Source: Helicobacter sp. (GTDB lineage: Bacteria > Campylobacterota > Campylobacteria > Campylobacterales > Helicobacteraceae). Taken from it: a DNA stretch of 11,196 nt. The position numbers and the translations under genes were made by a program. Location of the stretch: positions 1 through 11,196 of the forward strand of contig JALEPE010000023.1 of NCBI GenBank assembly GCA_022766795.1, read 5' to 3'. Below the pieces are notes generated by a model that saw only the letters and a list, made by a program, of their open reading frames with translations, did not search any database and was not told the DNA's origin. This document shows positions 1 to 8,281 of this stretch, one piece after another (positions within the stretch are counted from its first letter, which is position 1; every line of letters begins with the position of its first letter).

Positions 1-1
1 G

Positions 2-160
2 GATTCAAATTCTAATGCCATTGCGTATCCTCTTTTGCGGTTTAAAAGGTTATTTTATCGTAAAATCTTGAGAGATTCCACAGCCCTTTGGGGCAAGATT
101 TTACATTTAGCTTGGATTGCAGTGTTTATATTTATTTTTTATAATGCGTTTGAATCTTAA
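2..160 (+). CDS. C-terminal end of an unrecognised membrane protein (partial)
   Basis: An open frame enters from the left edge and ends at TAA 158-160, giving 52 residues. A basic stretch (RFKRLFYRK, about residues 18-26) is followed by a strongly hydrophobic aromatic segment (about residues 37-48, LAWIAVFIFIFY), then a short NAFES tail. This looks like a last transmembrane helix. A strong Shine-Dalgarno sequence for the next gene (AAGGAAGG, 160-167) begins right at the stop, so this gene and the modD remnant were probably cotranscribed. I do not recognise the family. Proximity to modD might suggest molybdate uptake, but the visible residues neither support nor exclude that. Confidence 0.5.
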   Translation, partial: DSNSNAIAYPLLRFKRLFYRKILRDSTALWGKILHLAWIAVFIFIFYNAFES

Positions 161-173
161 AGGAAGGAATGTG

Positions 174-661
174 ATGATTTATTTTAGTGATAATGAGCTA
201 GTGGAGCTTGTGAGAACGCGCAAAATATGCCTTTTGCTAAAAAGCTTTTGTTAAAGGCTTTGATTTGTGGCGGTGGGATTCCTCATCGTTTGGGGCTTAG
301 CGATAGTATTTTGATTTTTAAAGAACATACAAAAGCGTGTGAAAACTTTGCGGAATCCTTTAAGAATCTCAAAAACACCTTTAAAGAACATAGAATCATT
401 ATGGAGGTGGAATCGCAAGAGGAGGCATTGCTGGGCGCAAAGATTGGCGTTGATGTGCTACAATGCGAGAGATTTGCGCCAAGTGAATTGCAAACGCTTG
501 TGCAAGGTTTAAGGGTGGATTTTCCGCATTTGCGCTTTAGTGCCACAGGCGGAATCACAAAAGAAAATGTCAGAGAATTTGCTAAAAGTGGCGTAGATAT
601 GGTTGTTAGCACGAGTATGTATCGCGCGAAAATTTGCGATATTAAGGTGGAGTTTGCGTAG
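174..661 (+). pseudogene. modD: modD remnant: internal deletion plus frameshift
   Basis: ModD proteins are paralogues of quinolinate phosphoribosyltransferase linked to molybdate transport clusters, with an unclear reaction. An ATG at 174, behind a strong AAGGAAGG site, encodes MIYFSDNELVELV, which looks like a ModD N-terminus. It is followed at once by RTRK (213-224), which corresponds to the mid-protein TRKTTPG-like motif of the QPRTase family. The usual N-terminal domain, roughly 100 residues or more, is therefore missing, and in frame. Directly after RTRK, an AAAA run (222-225) breaks the frame. The rest (MPFAKKLLL, GGGIPHRLGLSD, EVES, SATGGI) runs open from 227 to the TAG at 659-661 and matches the C-terminal barrel with its GGG..HR.GL.D motif. 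One extra A would restore the frame. The frame from 174 stops after 26 codons. A protein started at the ATG at 227 would be 144 residues and lack half the active site. Confidence 0.75.
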
Positions 662-708
662 GAATCTTTAGCGCGGTTTAAAGTTGTGTTTGCAAATATT
701 GTTTTGTT

Positions 709-842
709 GTCCTTGCGAGATTCCACTTCGTCATTATGAGAGATTTTCTAGAATATCGTGGCAATCTATAATGCTGAATTTCTTTAGGGATTCCACTTTG
801 TCCTTGCGAGAAAATTTGAAAAATTTTCGTGGCAATCTATAA
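709..842 (+). repeat. Two adjacent copies of a degenerate intergenic repeat
   Basis: Copy 1 (709-771) and copy 2 (788-842) share the layout TTCCACTT.GTC.TT..GAGA, then an AT-rich self-complementary centre, then CGTGGCAATCTATAA. In copy 2 the centre is a perfect 8-bp stem (GAAAATTT/AAATTTTC) with a 3-base loop. Related copies lie at 865-935 and 6598-6637. The form resembles the short palindromic intergenic repeats common in Helicobacter and other genomes whose core reads TTGCGAG...GCAATC. No gene is seen between 662 and 1064. Confidence 0.7.
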
Positions 843-864
843 CTTTTTATCTCGCCATTGAATA

Positions 865-935
865 TTTTTTGATTGCTAAGATTATGGATTGCTTCGTTGT
901 GCTTACACACTGCCTCGCAATGATGAAGTAGGAAA
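865..935 (-). repeat. Degenerate intergenic repeat copy, inverted
   Basis: On the minus strand this reads CTACTTCATCATTGCGAG, then about 20 bases, then GAAGCAATCCATAATC. It is the same family as 709-842, but opposite in orientation. Its ends (ATTGC and GCAAT) pair. The left flank TTTTTTGATTGCTAAGATT also recurs, slightly changed, at 6668-6695, so the repeat unit is longer than the palindrome. Confidence 0.65.
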
Positions 936-949
936 ATGCGGGTGTGCTA

Positions 950-1012
950 CATTATGGATTTGTGGTTCAAAGCGGGTGCAAATGCTTATACAAATGCACA
1001 CCGCGAAAAACT
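950..1012 (+). repeat. Second dispersed repeat type, copy 1
   Basis: The segment ATTATGGATTTGTGGTTC, then AAAGCGGGTGCAAATGC and a later ACAAATGCACACCGC, matches 6686-6735, where the same order of words occurs with small changes (ATTATGGATTTGCAGCTC, AAAGTGGGTG, GCAAATGCGCGCCC). Both copies sit beside TTGCGAG-type palindromes. Short open frames through these repeats (starting MDLWFKAG here and MDLQLKVG in the other copy) look like by-products of the repeat and not genes. Confidence 0.55.
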
Positions 1013-1034
1013 AAATGCTTTTCTGGAAATGAAG

Positions 1035-1055
1035 AAAACCCCTGCAAATAGCGGG
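1035..1055 (-). terminator. Possible weak terminator of the lipoprotein gene
   Basis: On the minus strand, ten bases past the lipoprotein stop, CCCGC and GCAGGGG can pair around a TATTT loop with one bulged A. The stem is followed by TTTTCTTC. The stem is short and imperfect, so this is a tentative call. Confidence 0.3.
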
Positions 1056-1064
1056 ATTCAAAGT

Positions 1065-1599
1065 CTAATTTTCGCAAAAGTTAATGTATTCATTAAAGCT
1101 TTTATCAATATATTCATAAAAACTTATATCATAGCCTTCATTAAGCTTATGCAATATGGATACAATGCCCTCGTCTGCTACAAGGGTTTTGCCATTGGCG
1201 CATTTTAAATTATTATCTAAAAGCGTAAAAGCAAGTTTGCCATTTTTGTAGTAGATTTCTATGGCACCCTCTAGCTTATCGTTTTTATAAGGAATTTCTT
1301 TGTGAATCGCCTCCCCATCTCCATAATATTGCATTTGTATTCCTTCCATTTTGCCATTTTTATAAGGAATGCTCTCAAGGATTTTCCCACTCACACTATA
1401 TTTTTGCAACCCCCTCTTTTACGCCATTTTTGTATGACACTTCGTAATACTCTCCCCCCTCTAGCATTGTTTTTGCTATGCAACCACTGATTTTATCCTC
1501 TTTGCTTTGACAAACTTTAAGATTCTGATCTGTGGGCGTTAGTGTGGAGCAGCCTCCTAAAATCAGGATTCCCAATGCCATTAAAACAAATATTTTCAT
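1065..1599 (-). pseudogene. YwqK/MORN-like lipoprotein, frameshifted at a G5 run
   Basis: Read from 1599 downwards, ATG follows a good AAGGAGA site and opens a lipoprotein signal peptide: MKIFVLMALGILILGGC, with lipobox LGGC and Cys17 as the likely acylated residue. The frame continues through SYKNGVKEG and hits a stop near 1396. In the next frame the protein goes on without a break: QKYSVSGKIL, then IPYKNGKMEG, IPYKNDKLEG and YYKNGKLAF, to a stop at 1065. The repeated YKNGK.EG units, about 20 to 25 residues apart, are typical of MORN/YwqK-type proteins. The frame change falls on five Gs (plus-strand CCCCC at 1410-1414); four Gs would fuse the frames into about 177 residues. The partner and function are unknown. 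YwqK relatives are often annotated as antitoxins, but no toxin gene is seen beside it. Confidence 0.75.
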
Positions 1600-1923
1600 T
1601 GTGTCTCCTTTTTTGTGGCTTTATTTTGTTTTCATTGTTTTGTTGGATAAGCGAACAAAAGTCTTGAAAGACTCTAGGATTCTTTCTTTTTTCAAATCGT
1701 GAAAGATAAAAAGACGAGTTCTGAACCACTCTCTGTCTTGGGGAATGGTTTGCATTTGTATTGAAGAAACTTTTAACATTGTGCAGAAACTCTCTTATTA
1801 ATAATTTAGGCTTTAATCATAGTACTTTTGAGTTAAGGGATTTTTATTTTAAAATTTTTTGTGCCGCGAATATTTTAACAATCCATTTAAAACTATTTGC
1901 AAAAATTCCACTATAATTTTTAT
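1600..1923. other. Gene-free stretch between divergent genes
   Basis: Between the lipoprotein start (minus strand) and the pseudopilin start (plus strand) I see no convincing gene. A 70-codon minus-strand frame at 1517-1729 overlaps the lipoprotein and has no family features. The part from about 1790 is very AT-rich, as expected for promoter DNA of both genes. The only clear element is the TATAAT at 1912-1917. Confidence 0.5.
1912..1917 (+). promoter_or_regulatory. Sigma-70-type -10 box for the pseudopilin operon
   Basis: A perfect TATAAT lies in AT-rich DNA 6 bases before the ATG at 1924. With a usual 6-7 base gap to the start of transcription, RNA would begin at or next to the A of that ATG. 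No Shine-Dalgarno sequence is seen, which fits a leaderless message. Upstream TTG codons in the same frame lack any ribosome binding site. Confidence 0.5.
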
Positions 1924-2157
1924 ATGAGAGCGTTTGCGTTATTGGAATTTTTGGTTTTTATCGCAGTTTTAAGTGTGGTGATTGTAGCGATTTTGGGGAG
2001 TTTTACTCTAAAACATTCCGAAATGCTTGCAAAAACGTCGCACACTTCTTTGCAAAATGTTACGATATGCAACACCATATTGCCTCATTGTGTATTTGAT
2101 TCTGCGATTCCGCAAAGTGCGCCATTCTTCAATATAGATTCTGCTAAAGCACCCTAA
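1924..2157 (+). CDS. Minor pseudopilin, GspI-like (prepilin N-terminal motif)
   Basis: A 77-residue protein beginning MRAFALLEFLVFIAVLSVVI: a short basic leader, a prepilin peptidase cleavage site after Ala3, phenylalanine at +1, glutamate at +5, then a hydrophobic helix of about 20 residues. Alanine instead of glycine at -1 is common in epsilonproteobacterial prepilins (KAFTLIE-type). The globular part is short and holds two cysteines (Cys49, Cys56) that could form a disulfide in the periplasm. I chose ATG 1924 because it gives the normal leader length; an upstream TTG at 1897 would add nine residues with no ribosome site. The gene ends TAATG, overlapping the next start by one base. Small size and first place in the set of three suggest the GspI role in the tip of a type II secretion or DNA-uptake pseudopilus. 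The assignment by position is inference. Confidence 0.7.
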   Translation: MRAFALLEFLVFIAVLSVVIVAILGSFTLKHSEMLAKTSHTSLQNVTICNTILPHCVFDSAIPQSAPFFNIDSAKAP

Positions 2158-2936
2158 TGTTGCGTGCCTTTACTTTGCTTGAGATGATTCTTGTTTTGGG
2201 ATTACTTGGAGTCTTGGGGATATTTAGTGCGCAATTATTGCTTGGCATTTACCAAAATTATGCCCAGCAAAATACAAATCTGCAAAGACAGCTTGAAGCA
2301 CAAAATGCACTCTTGCAAATCAAGCGTATTTTAGAAAATTCTCATTTACAAAGCCTACAAATTGCGCCTAATGCATCGCTTCCCAATGCGCTAACGAGCC
2401 TTAAGGGCAAATCACTAATGTTTTATCCAAAGTTAGAGGAATTTGCGCTAGAAGGAGACTTTGCGATTCCTTGTTTGCATGGAATCTTTAATCCAAAAAG
2501 TTGGCAGCCTAGCAACTCTATACAACGTTTAGAATTTTTGCTCTTATCACGCAATCCGCATTGCAATATTCAAGATTTAATTTCTAAAGACGCACTCATA
2601 AAGTCCGAACATTTTACTGCGCCACAGGATTTTTACAATCCTGCTTTTAAAGGCAAGATTACGGGGTTAAGCGCGCAGTATATCACTTTAGAGATTCCAC
2701 AAGCATTGCAGCAAATCACACAAATTCAACCGCATCTTTACTTTCTTGACGCACCTTTTGTGCTAAGCATTGGCGATTCTATTGCCTTAGAAACTCAAAA
2801 TTCTAGGCAAATTCTCGTGCGTGATGTTGTAGATTTTAAACTCAAAGCACAAGTTATTAGCGATTCTTTTGTGGTTTATGCCACGCTTTGTTTGCGTGAT
2901 CTACATTGCGCAGAAGTGCAAATTGTGGAGTTATAA
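2157..2936 (+). CDS. Minor pseudopilin, GspJ-like (prepilin N-terminal motif)
   Basis: The 259-residue protein starts MLRAFTLLEMILVLGLLGVL, again a leader ending in Ala, Phe at +1, Glu at +5 and a long hydrophobic helix. This is followed by a Gln/Asn-rich amphipathic stretch (YQNYAQQNTNLQRQLEAQNA, about residues 32-51) that continues the N-terminal helix, as in pseudopilins. The large C-terminal region has no motif I recognise, and has cysteines near residues 105, 136, 245 and 251. Length and middle position between a small and a Glu5-less partner fit GspJ, the largest of the I-J pair in many systems. It overlaps its upstream and downstream neighbours by one base each (TAATG), implying translational coupling and fixed stoichiometry. 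The substrate system cannot be told from this window, since no ATPase, secretin or prepilin peptidase gene is here. Confidence 0.7.
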   Translation: MLRAFTLLEMILVLGLLGVLGIFSAQLLLGIYQNYAQQNTNLQRQLEAQNALLQIKRILENSHLQSLQIAPNASLPNALTSLKGKSLMFYPKLEEFALEGDFAIPCLHGIFNPKSWQPSNSIQRLEFLLLSRNPHCNIQDLISKDALIKSEHFTAPQDFYNPAFKGKITGLSAQYITLEIPQALQQITQIQPHLYFLDAPFVLSIGDSIALETQNSRQILVRDVVDFKLKAQVISDSFVVYATLCLRDLHCAEVQIVEL

Positions 2937-3361
2937 TGCGTAAGGGAATCGTGCTTTTGCCTTTAATTTTGTTTGTAATGCTAGGAGCATTTGTGCTAAT
3001 TTTAAGCACTAAATTTGAGAATAAAACACACGCAATTAAAATGTTAAATACGCGTAATGCGTGGTTAGATTTGCATTGCATTAGTGTTAAGGAGCATATT
3101 AAAACGCTTTTGAAAAATAAAAGTATTGCGCCTTTGGATTTCACAACCATTACATTAACCATTGGCGATTATCACTATACCGCAGTGCTAAAGGCATTTA
3201 ACCCAACGCTAACATCAAATGCAACTCGCGTAAATCCGCAACCGATTGTGTATTATTTCGTAGATGTATTTGGCATTTACCGCGATAGTAGCAGAGAATT
3301 TTTGCAAGAATTTTCTACAAGACGTAGTTTTGTCCTAAGCTTACAAGAGAGTTTCATTTAA
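2936..3361 (+). CDS. Pseudopilin tip-like protein lacking Glu5 (GspK/PilX-like)
   Basis: Starting at ATG 2936, inside the stop of the previous gene, the 141-residue product begins MRKGIVLLPLILFVMLGAFV. There is a basic leader ending in Gly4 and a hydrophobic helix, but no glutamate at +5 (leucine there). Lack of Glu5 with a leader of the form RKG is the hallmark of GspK/PilX, the subunit that caps the pseudopilus tip. It is shorter than typical GspK (about 300 residues), so the large GspK insertion domain is absent. An upstream ATG at 2906 would add ten residues (MRRSANCGVI) and spoil the leader, so I reject it. The gene is followed by the promoter of the hisZ operon. Function in DNA uptake or secretion is inferred from the trio. 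Confidence 0.6.
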   Translation: MRKGIVLLPLILFVMLGAFVLILSTKFENKTHAIKMLNTRNAWLDLHCISVKEHIKTLLKNKSIAPLDFTTITLTIGDYHYTAVLKAFNPTLTSNATRVNPQPIVYYFVDVFGIYRDSSREFLQEFSTRRSFVLSLQESFI

Positions 3362-3365
3362 AATA

Positions 3366-3374
3366 TGCTATAAT
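3366..3374 (+). promoter_or_regulatory. Extended -10 promoter of the hisZ-purA-fliJ-motE operon
   Basis: TGCTATAAT is a perfect extended -10 (TGnTATAAT), 36 bases before the GTG of hisZ, with AT-rich DNA upstream. Transcription should start near 3381. Helicobacter sigma-80 promoters characteristically have this extended -10 and no strong -35. Confidence 0.65.
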
Positions 3375-3410
3375 ATAAGCTTTTGAAATCTTAATTAATG
3401 AAGGAAATTT

Positions 3411-5556
<2,146 letters not shown>

Positions 5557-5563
5557 ATGGCAG

Positions 5564-5983
5564 ATGAAAACGAAATTTACGCAGTTGGTATTATTGCGCA
5601 AACGCAAGGTAGATGAAGTAGAAATGGAGCTGCAAAAAAATGCACAAGCCATCAGCGCAAAACAAGCGGAAATTGACGCGCTTGTGCAGGAGTTTGCGAT
5701 GTTAAAAGAACCGCAAAGTGGAATCTACCAAAACTTTTTAAGTTTTGTATATCATAAAAACGCATATCGTGATACGATTAATTTCAAAATGCAAGAACTC
5801 GCACTTCTAAAGCAGCAAAGGCGTGAGTTGCAAGAACATTTCAAGATTTATAACATAGAATACGAAAAGGCAAAATATTTAGACAACACGGAAATTAAAA
5901 AAATGCTTGATAAGGCAAAAAAGCAGGAAGGGCGAGATTTAGATGAAATTTCTGTAATGCTCTATGCCAATAGAAACTCTTAA
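5564..5983 (+). CDS. fliJ: FliJ-like flagellar export protein
   Basis: The 139-residue, almost wholly helical and charged product begins MKTKFTQLVLLRKRKVDEVE, a FliJ-type start, and continues as a predicted two-stranded coiled coil (AQAISAKQAEIDALVQEF, later LALLKQQRRELQEHF) with alanine, glutamine and lysine heptads. FliJ is the central-stalk protein of the flagellar type III export ATPase and also handles export chaperones. In H. pylori the gene after purA (HP0256) is a FliJ-like protein needed for normal motility, so synteny supports the call. I chose ATG 5564; the in-frame ATG at 5534 lies inside purA and would add [10 protein letters not shown]. No strong ribosome site precedes 5564, seven bases after the purA stop, so translation may depend on coupling. 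FliJ sequences vary widely, so the name rests on synteny and the N-terminus. Confidence 0.8.
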   Translation: MKTKFTQLVLLRKRKVDEVEMELQKNAQAISAKQAEIDALVQEFAMLKEPQSGIYQNFLSFVYHKNAYRDTINFKMQELALLKQQRRELQEHFKIYNIEYEKAKYLDNTEIKKMLDKAKKQEGRDLDEISVMLYANRNS

Positions 5984-5993
5984 AAGGAATCGT

Positions 5994-6578
5994 ATGAAAC
6001 AATGGCTAATAGGTGTGCTTATCATCTCTAGTCTTTTTGGCGCGGATAATGCAGTCATTGATTGCAATATTGTTTTTGAGCAACGTAAAGGCGAGATTCT
6101 GCGAGAATTGGAACGCATTGATGAACAGCAACAAGCCTTGCAAGCCTTGCAAAGTGCAACACAAAATGTGCTAGACCAAAGAGAACAGGATTTAAAAAAA
6201 CGCGAAGCGACAATGGCGCAACAGCAAAAGGAAGTTGATGAAAAACTTGCGCGCATTGATCGGTTAATAAAGCAAAATGAAGAGATTTTAAAGCAAATTA
6301 AAGGCGCGACACAAAGCAAAATCGGTGAAACTTATACGGGAATGAAAGATTCTAAATCCGCGGCGATTCTACAAACCTTGCCCGATGATGAAGCCGCAGA
6401 GATTCTATTCACGCTGGATACAAAAGTGATGAGCAAAATTCTTGCCAAAATGGACCCGCAAAAAGCTGCTACACTTACAACAATGTTGCAAAAAGGACCC
6501 CCTTTTAAAGACAAAAATGAAAACGAAACAATGAATGCGACAAATCCTGCAACAGAACAAACTCCGCAAACTAATTAA
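5994..6578 (+). CDS. MotE-like periplasmic protein (signal peptide, coiled coil, MgtE N-like domain)
   Basis: A 194-residue protein starting at ATG 5994, six bases after AAAAGGA. A signal peptide (MKQWLIGVLIISSLFGADN, cleavage probably near residue 17) is followed by a long coiled coil (about 28-108, rich in E, Q, K and L). A compact domain follows (about 110-168: SKSAAILQTLPDDEAAEILF, then KVMSKILAKMDPQKAATLT), matching the MgtE N-terminal/FliG-like helical repeat. The tail is a soluble Asn/Thr/Pro/Glu-rich stretch. This is the architecture of MotE, which acts with the stator protein MotB in motility, and of H. pylori HP0257, located at the same place after purA and the FliJ-like gene. It is the last gene of the operon. 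An upstream ATG at 5964 overlaps fliJ and would spoil the signal peptide. Confidence 0.8.
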   Translation: MKQWLIGVLIISSLFGADNAVIDCNIVFEQRKGEILRELERIDEQQQALQALQSATQNVLDQREQDLKKREATMAQQQKEVDEKLARIDRLIKQNEEILKQIKGATQSKIGETYTGMKDSKSAAILQTLPDDEAAEILFTLDTKVMSKILAKMDPQKAATLTTMLQKGPPFKDKNENETMNATNPATEQTPQTN

Positions 6579-6599
6579 TGCAAAGTAAAGTTGCATTTT
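6577..6599 (+). terminator. Hairpin at the end of the hisZ-motE operon
   Basis: AATGCAA (6577-6583) and TTGCATT (6591-6597) form a 7-bp stem with a 7-base loop, overlapping the motE stop and followed by a short T run (TTTT ending at 6599). The stem is AT-rich and the T tract short, so it may be a weak terminator. Confidence 0.45.
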
Positions 6600-6637
6600 C
6601 CACTTCGTCATTGCGAGCGTAGTGCGAAGCAATTATG
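6598..6637 (+). repeat. Degenerate intergenic repeat copy
   Basis: TTCCACTTCGTCATTGCGAG, then CGTAGTGCGAAGCAATTATGG: same family as 709-842 and 865-935. The ends ATTGCGA and GAAGCAAT pair imperfectly. Confidence 0.65.
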
Positions 6638-6667
6638 GTCTTGCATATAGAAAAAGTTTGCAATAGA

Positions 6668-6760
6668 TTTTTTGGATTGATTAAGATTATGGATTTGCAG
6701 CTCAAAGTGGGTGAATTTGCCTGCGCAAATGCGCGCCCAAGATTCTGCTAACACAGAATC
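6668..6760 (+). repeat. Second dispersed repeat type, copy 2, ending in a hairpin
   Basis: TTTTTTGGATTGATTAAGAT, ending TATGGATT, matches 865-890. The following GGATTTGCAGCTCAAAGTGG and GCAAATGCGCGCC match 950-1012. At the right end, GATTCTG (6741-6747) and CAGAATC (6754-6760) form a perfect 7-bp stem with a 6-base loop. It lies just past the tatD stop on the minus strand and could help end tatD transcription, though no T tract follows. Confidence 0.5.
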
Positions 6761-6780
6761 GCAGTGACGCAGTAGAAAGG

Positions 6781-7587
6781 CTAAAGTGTGCCAAAAAGTC
6801 GCACAGTGTTTGCATTAATTTGTTGCGCTAAAGTTTCTTTGGGGATTTTTAGAATCTCTTGCATTTTATCTAGCACAAGTGGGATAAAAGCAGGCTCATT
6901 GCGTTTGCCTCTGTGTGGATGTGGTGTCAAATAGGGTGCGTCTGTTTCTAAGAGCAAGGATTCTAGTGGAATCTTAGGCAAAATTTCAACGAGTTTGCGT
7001 GCGTTTTTAAAGGTTAAAACTCCCCCGATTCCATAATAAAAATTGGATTTTGCAAGCTTTAGCAACTGCATATCGGCATTAAAGCAATGCAGGATCCCGC
7101 CTTTTAGCTTATCTGCATAAGCTTGCAGAATCTCTAGACTGTCTTGCGAAGCCTCTCTAATATGCACAATAAGAGGCTTTTGCGTGGCGATTGCTAGATT
7201 AATTTGTGCAATGAACACACGCTTTTGCGTCTCTTTTAGAGCGTCAATGGAGTTGGTATTAAAATCCTGCAATTTTTCTTCTAGGCGGTAATAATCCAAT
7301 CCGCATTCACCAATGGCGACACATTTTGAATCTTGTAAGAACTCTTGCAAATAGTTCTCGTCGTATGTGTAGGCTAAATCGGGATGAACGCCTGCGGCAA
7401 AATAAATACTGTGATATTGGTGTGCGAGATTCTGCGCGCGTTTTAAATCCACAATATCTGCGCCCGGTATGATAAAGCGTGTGATTCCAACATCTTGGGC
7501 GCGCTTTATCATCGCGTCAAAATCCTCTGCATAGCGCATATCGTCTAAATGGCAATGTGTATCACAAAGCTGAAATGTGGATTGCAT
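6781..7587 (-). CDS. tatD: TatD family metal-dependent hydrolase/DNase
   Basis: The 268-residue protein has the full TatD metal site: DTHCHLDD (9-16, ligands His11 and His13), GECGLDYYR (93-101, Glu94), PLIVHIREA (138-146, His142), ILHCFNAD (165-172, His167) and LLETDAPYLTP (212-222, Asp216). TatD enzymes are cytoplasmic TIM-barrel hydrolases with DNase activity, implicated in DNA repair and turnover. Length matches the family (about 260). The start at 7587 follows AAGGA with six bases between. It is divergent from ribE with a 61-base shared promoter region. tatD next to ribE and flhX matches H. pylori HP1573-HP1575. It seems intact. Confidence 0.93.
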   Translation of the reverse strand: MQSTFQLCDTHCHLDDMRYAEDFDAMIKRAQDVGITRFIIPGADIVDLKRAQNLAHQYHSIYFAAGVHPDLAYTYDENYLQEFLQDSKCVAIGECGLDYYRLEEKLQDFNTNSIDALKETQKRVFIAQINLAIATQKPLIVHIREASQDSLEILQAYADKLKGGILHCFNADMQLLKLAKSNFYYGIGGVLTFKNARKLVEILPKIPLESLLLETDAPYLTPHPHRGKRNEPAFIPLVLDKMQEILKIPKETLAQQINANTVRLFGTL

Positions 7588-7602
7588 AGTTATCCTTTTA
7601 TA

Positions 7603-7611
7603 TGTTACAAT
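7603..7611 (+). promoter_or_regulatory. Extended -10 promoter of ribE-flhX
   Basis: TGTTACAAT fits TGnTAnAAT, with a transcription start expected near 7618, about 31 bases before the ribE ATG. The minus-strand promoter for tatD must overlap it in the same 61 bases; its -10 is less clear (TAATAT, 7612-7617 read on minus). Confidence 0.55.
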
Positions 7612-7648
7612 ATTAGAATTTTAGTAGATTTTGGCTTAAGGGTTAGTG

Positions 7649-8281
7649 ATGTTTACAGGGCTTGTGCGTGAGTTTGGTAAGGTAAAAAGTCTGCAAGGAG
7701 CTAAATTATCTATTCAAGCTAAACATAGGGCGAATATTGGCGATTCCATTGCTGTCAATGGTGCGTGTTTAACGACGATTGCGCTACTTAGTGATGGCTT
7801 TGTCGTGGAGCTTAGCGAGGAGACGCAGGCTAAAGTGGCATTAGAATCTTATCAAGGCTTGGTGCATATTGAACCTGCAATGCGCTTAAATGATAGGCTA
7901 GATGGGCATATCGTGCAAGGACATATTGACGGAATCGGAGTGATTAGCGCGATTGAGGCGCATTCTGTGGGGGTGGATTTTTTCATTGCGATAGATTCCC
8001 ATATTTTAGAACTTTGCGTGCCAAAAGGTAGTATCGCACTCAATGGCATTAGTTTAACCATTAATGCAATTTGTGATTCTGCTTTGCGCTTGACATTAAT
8101 CCCTCATACCTTAAATAACACGCTTTTTTCGCAATACAAAGTCGGCACACGCTTAAATGTAGAAACGGATTGTTTAGCTAGAATGGTGAAGCATTTTTTG
8201 GATTCCAAAGTAAAAAATGTAGAATCGCGGGGCAGTTTGTTGAGCTGGGAAGCCGTAGATAGAATTTTAGGGAGTTATTAA
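7649..8281 (+). CDS. ribE: Riboflavin synthase, alpha chain
   Basis: This enzyme converts two 6,7-dimethyl-8-ribityllumazine molecules into one riboflavin in the cytoplasm. The 210-residue protein shows the two tandem homologous barrels. The first starts MFTGLV and has NGACLT (37-42). The second starts at GHIVQGHIDG (86-95) and has KGSIALNGISLT (126-137) and IPHTL (151-155). A C-terminal helix (about 175-210) for trimer formation is present. I chose ATG 7649 over GTG 7646 because MFTGLV is the family's start and the TAAGGG site (7637-7642) is correctly spaced. The stop overlaps the flhX ATG by one base (TAATG), so the two are translated together. Some groups name this gene ribC. Confidence 0.96.
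   Translation: MFTGLVREFGKVKSLQGAKLSIQAKHRANIGDSIAVNGACLTTIALLSDGFVVELSEETQAKVALESYQGLVHIEPAMRLNDRLDGHIVQGHIDGIGVISAIEAHSVGVDFFIAIDSHILELCVPKGSIALNGISLTINAICDSALRLTLIPHTLNNTLFSQYKVGTRLNVETDCLARMVKHFLDSKVKNVESRGSLLSWEAVDRILGSY

Noticed and set aside
283..726. 147-codon minus-strand frame over the modD remnant
   Set aside because: It is the mirror of coding sequence on the plus strand; the plus strand carries the recognisable QPRTase motifs.
936..1208. 90-codon plus-strand frame starting MRVCYIMDLWFKAG
   Set aside because: It runs through a dispersed repeat and then antisense to the lipoprotein gene; it has no ribosome site and no family features.
1517..1729. 70-codon minus-strand frame overlapping the lipoprotein start
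   Set aside because: It overlaps the signal peptide region in another frame, lacks a ribosome site, and has no recognisable domain.
6510..6575. N-glycosylation sequons in the motE tail
   Set aside because: NxT sites are present, but the acidic residue two positions before Asn that bacterial PglB systems usually need is missing, so I do not claim glycosylation.
6165..6578. Minus-strand frames rich in Cys and Ser over motE
   Set aside because: They are antisense to a well-supported gene and show the composition expected from reversed coiled-coil codons.
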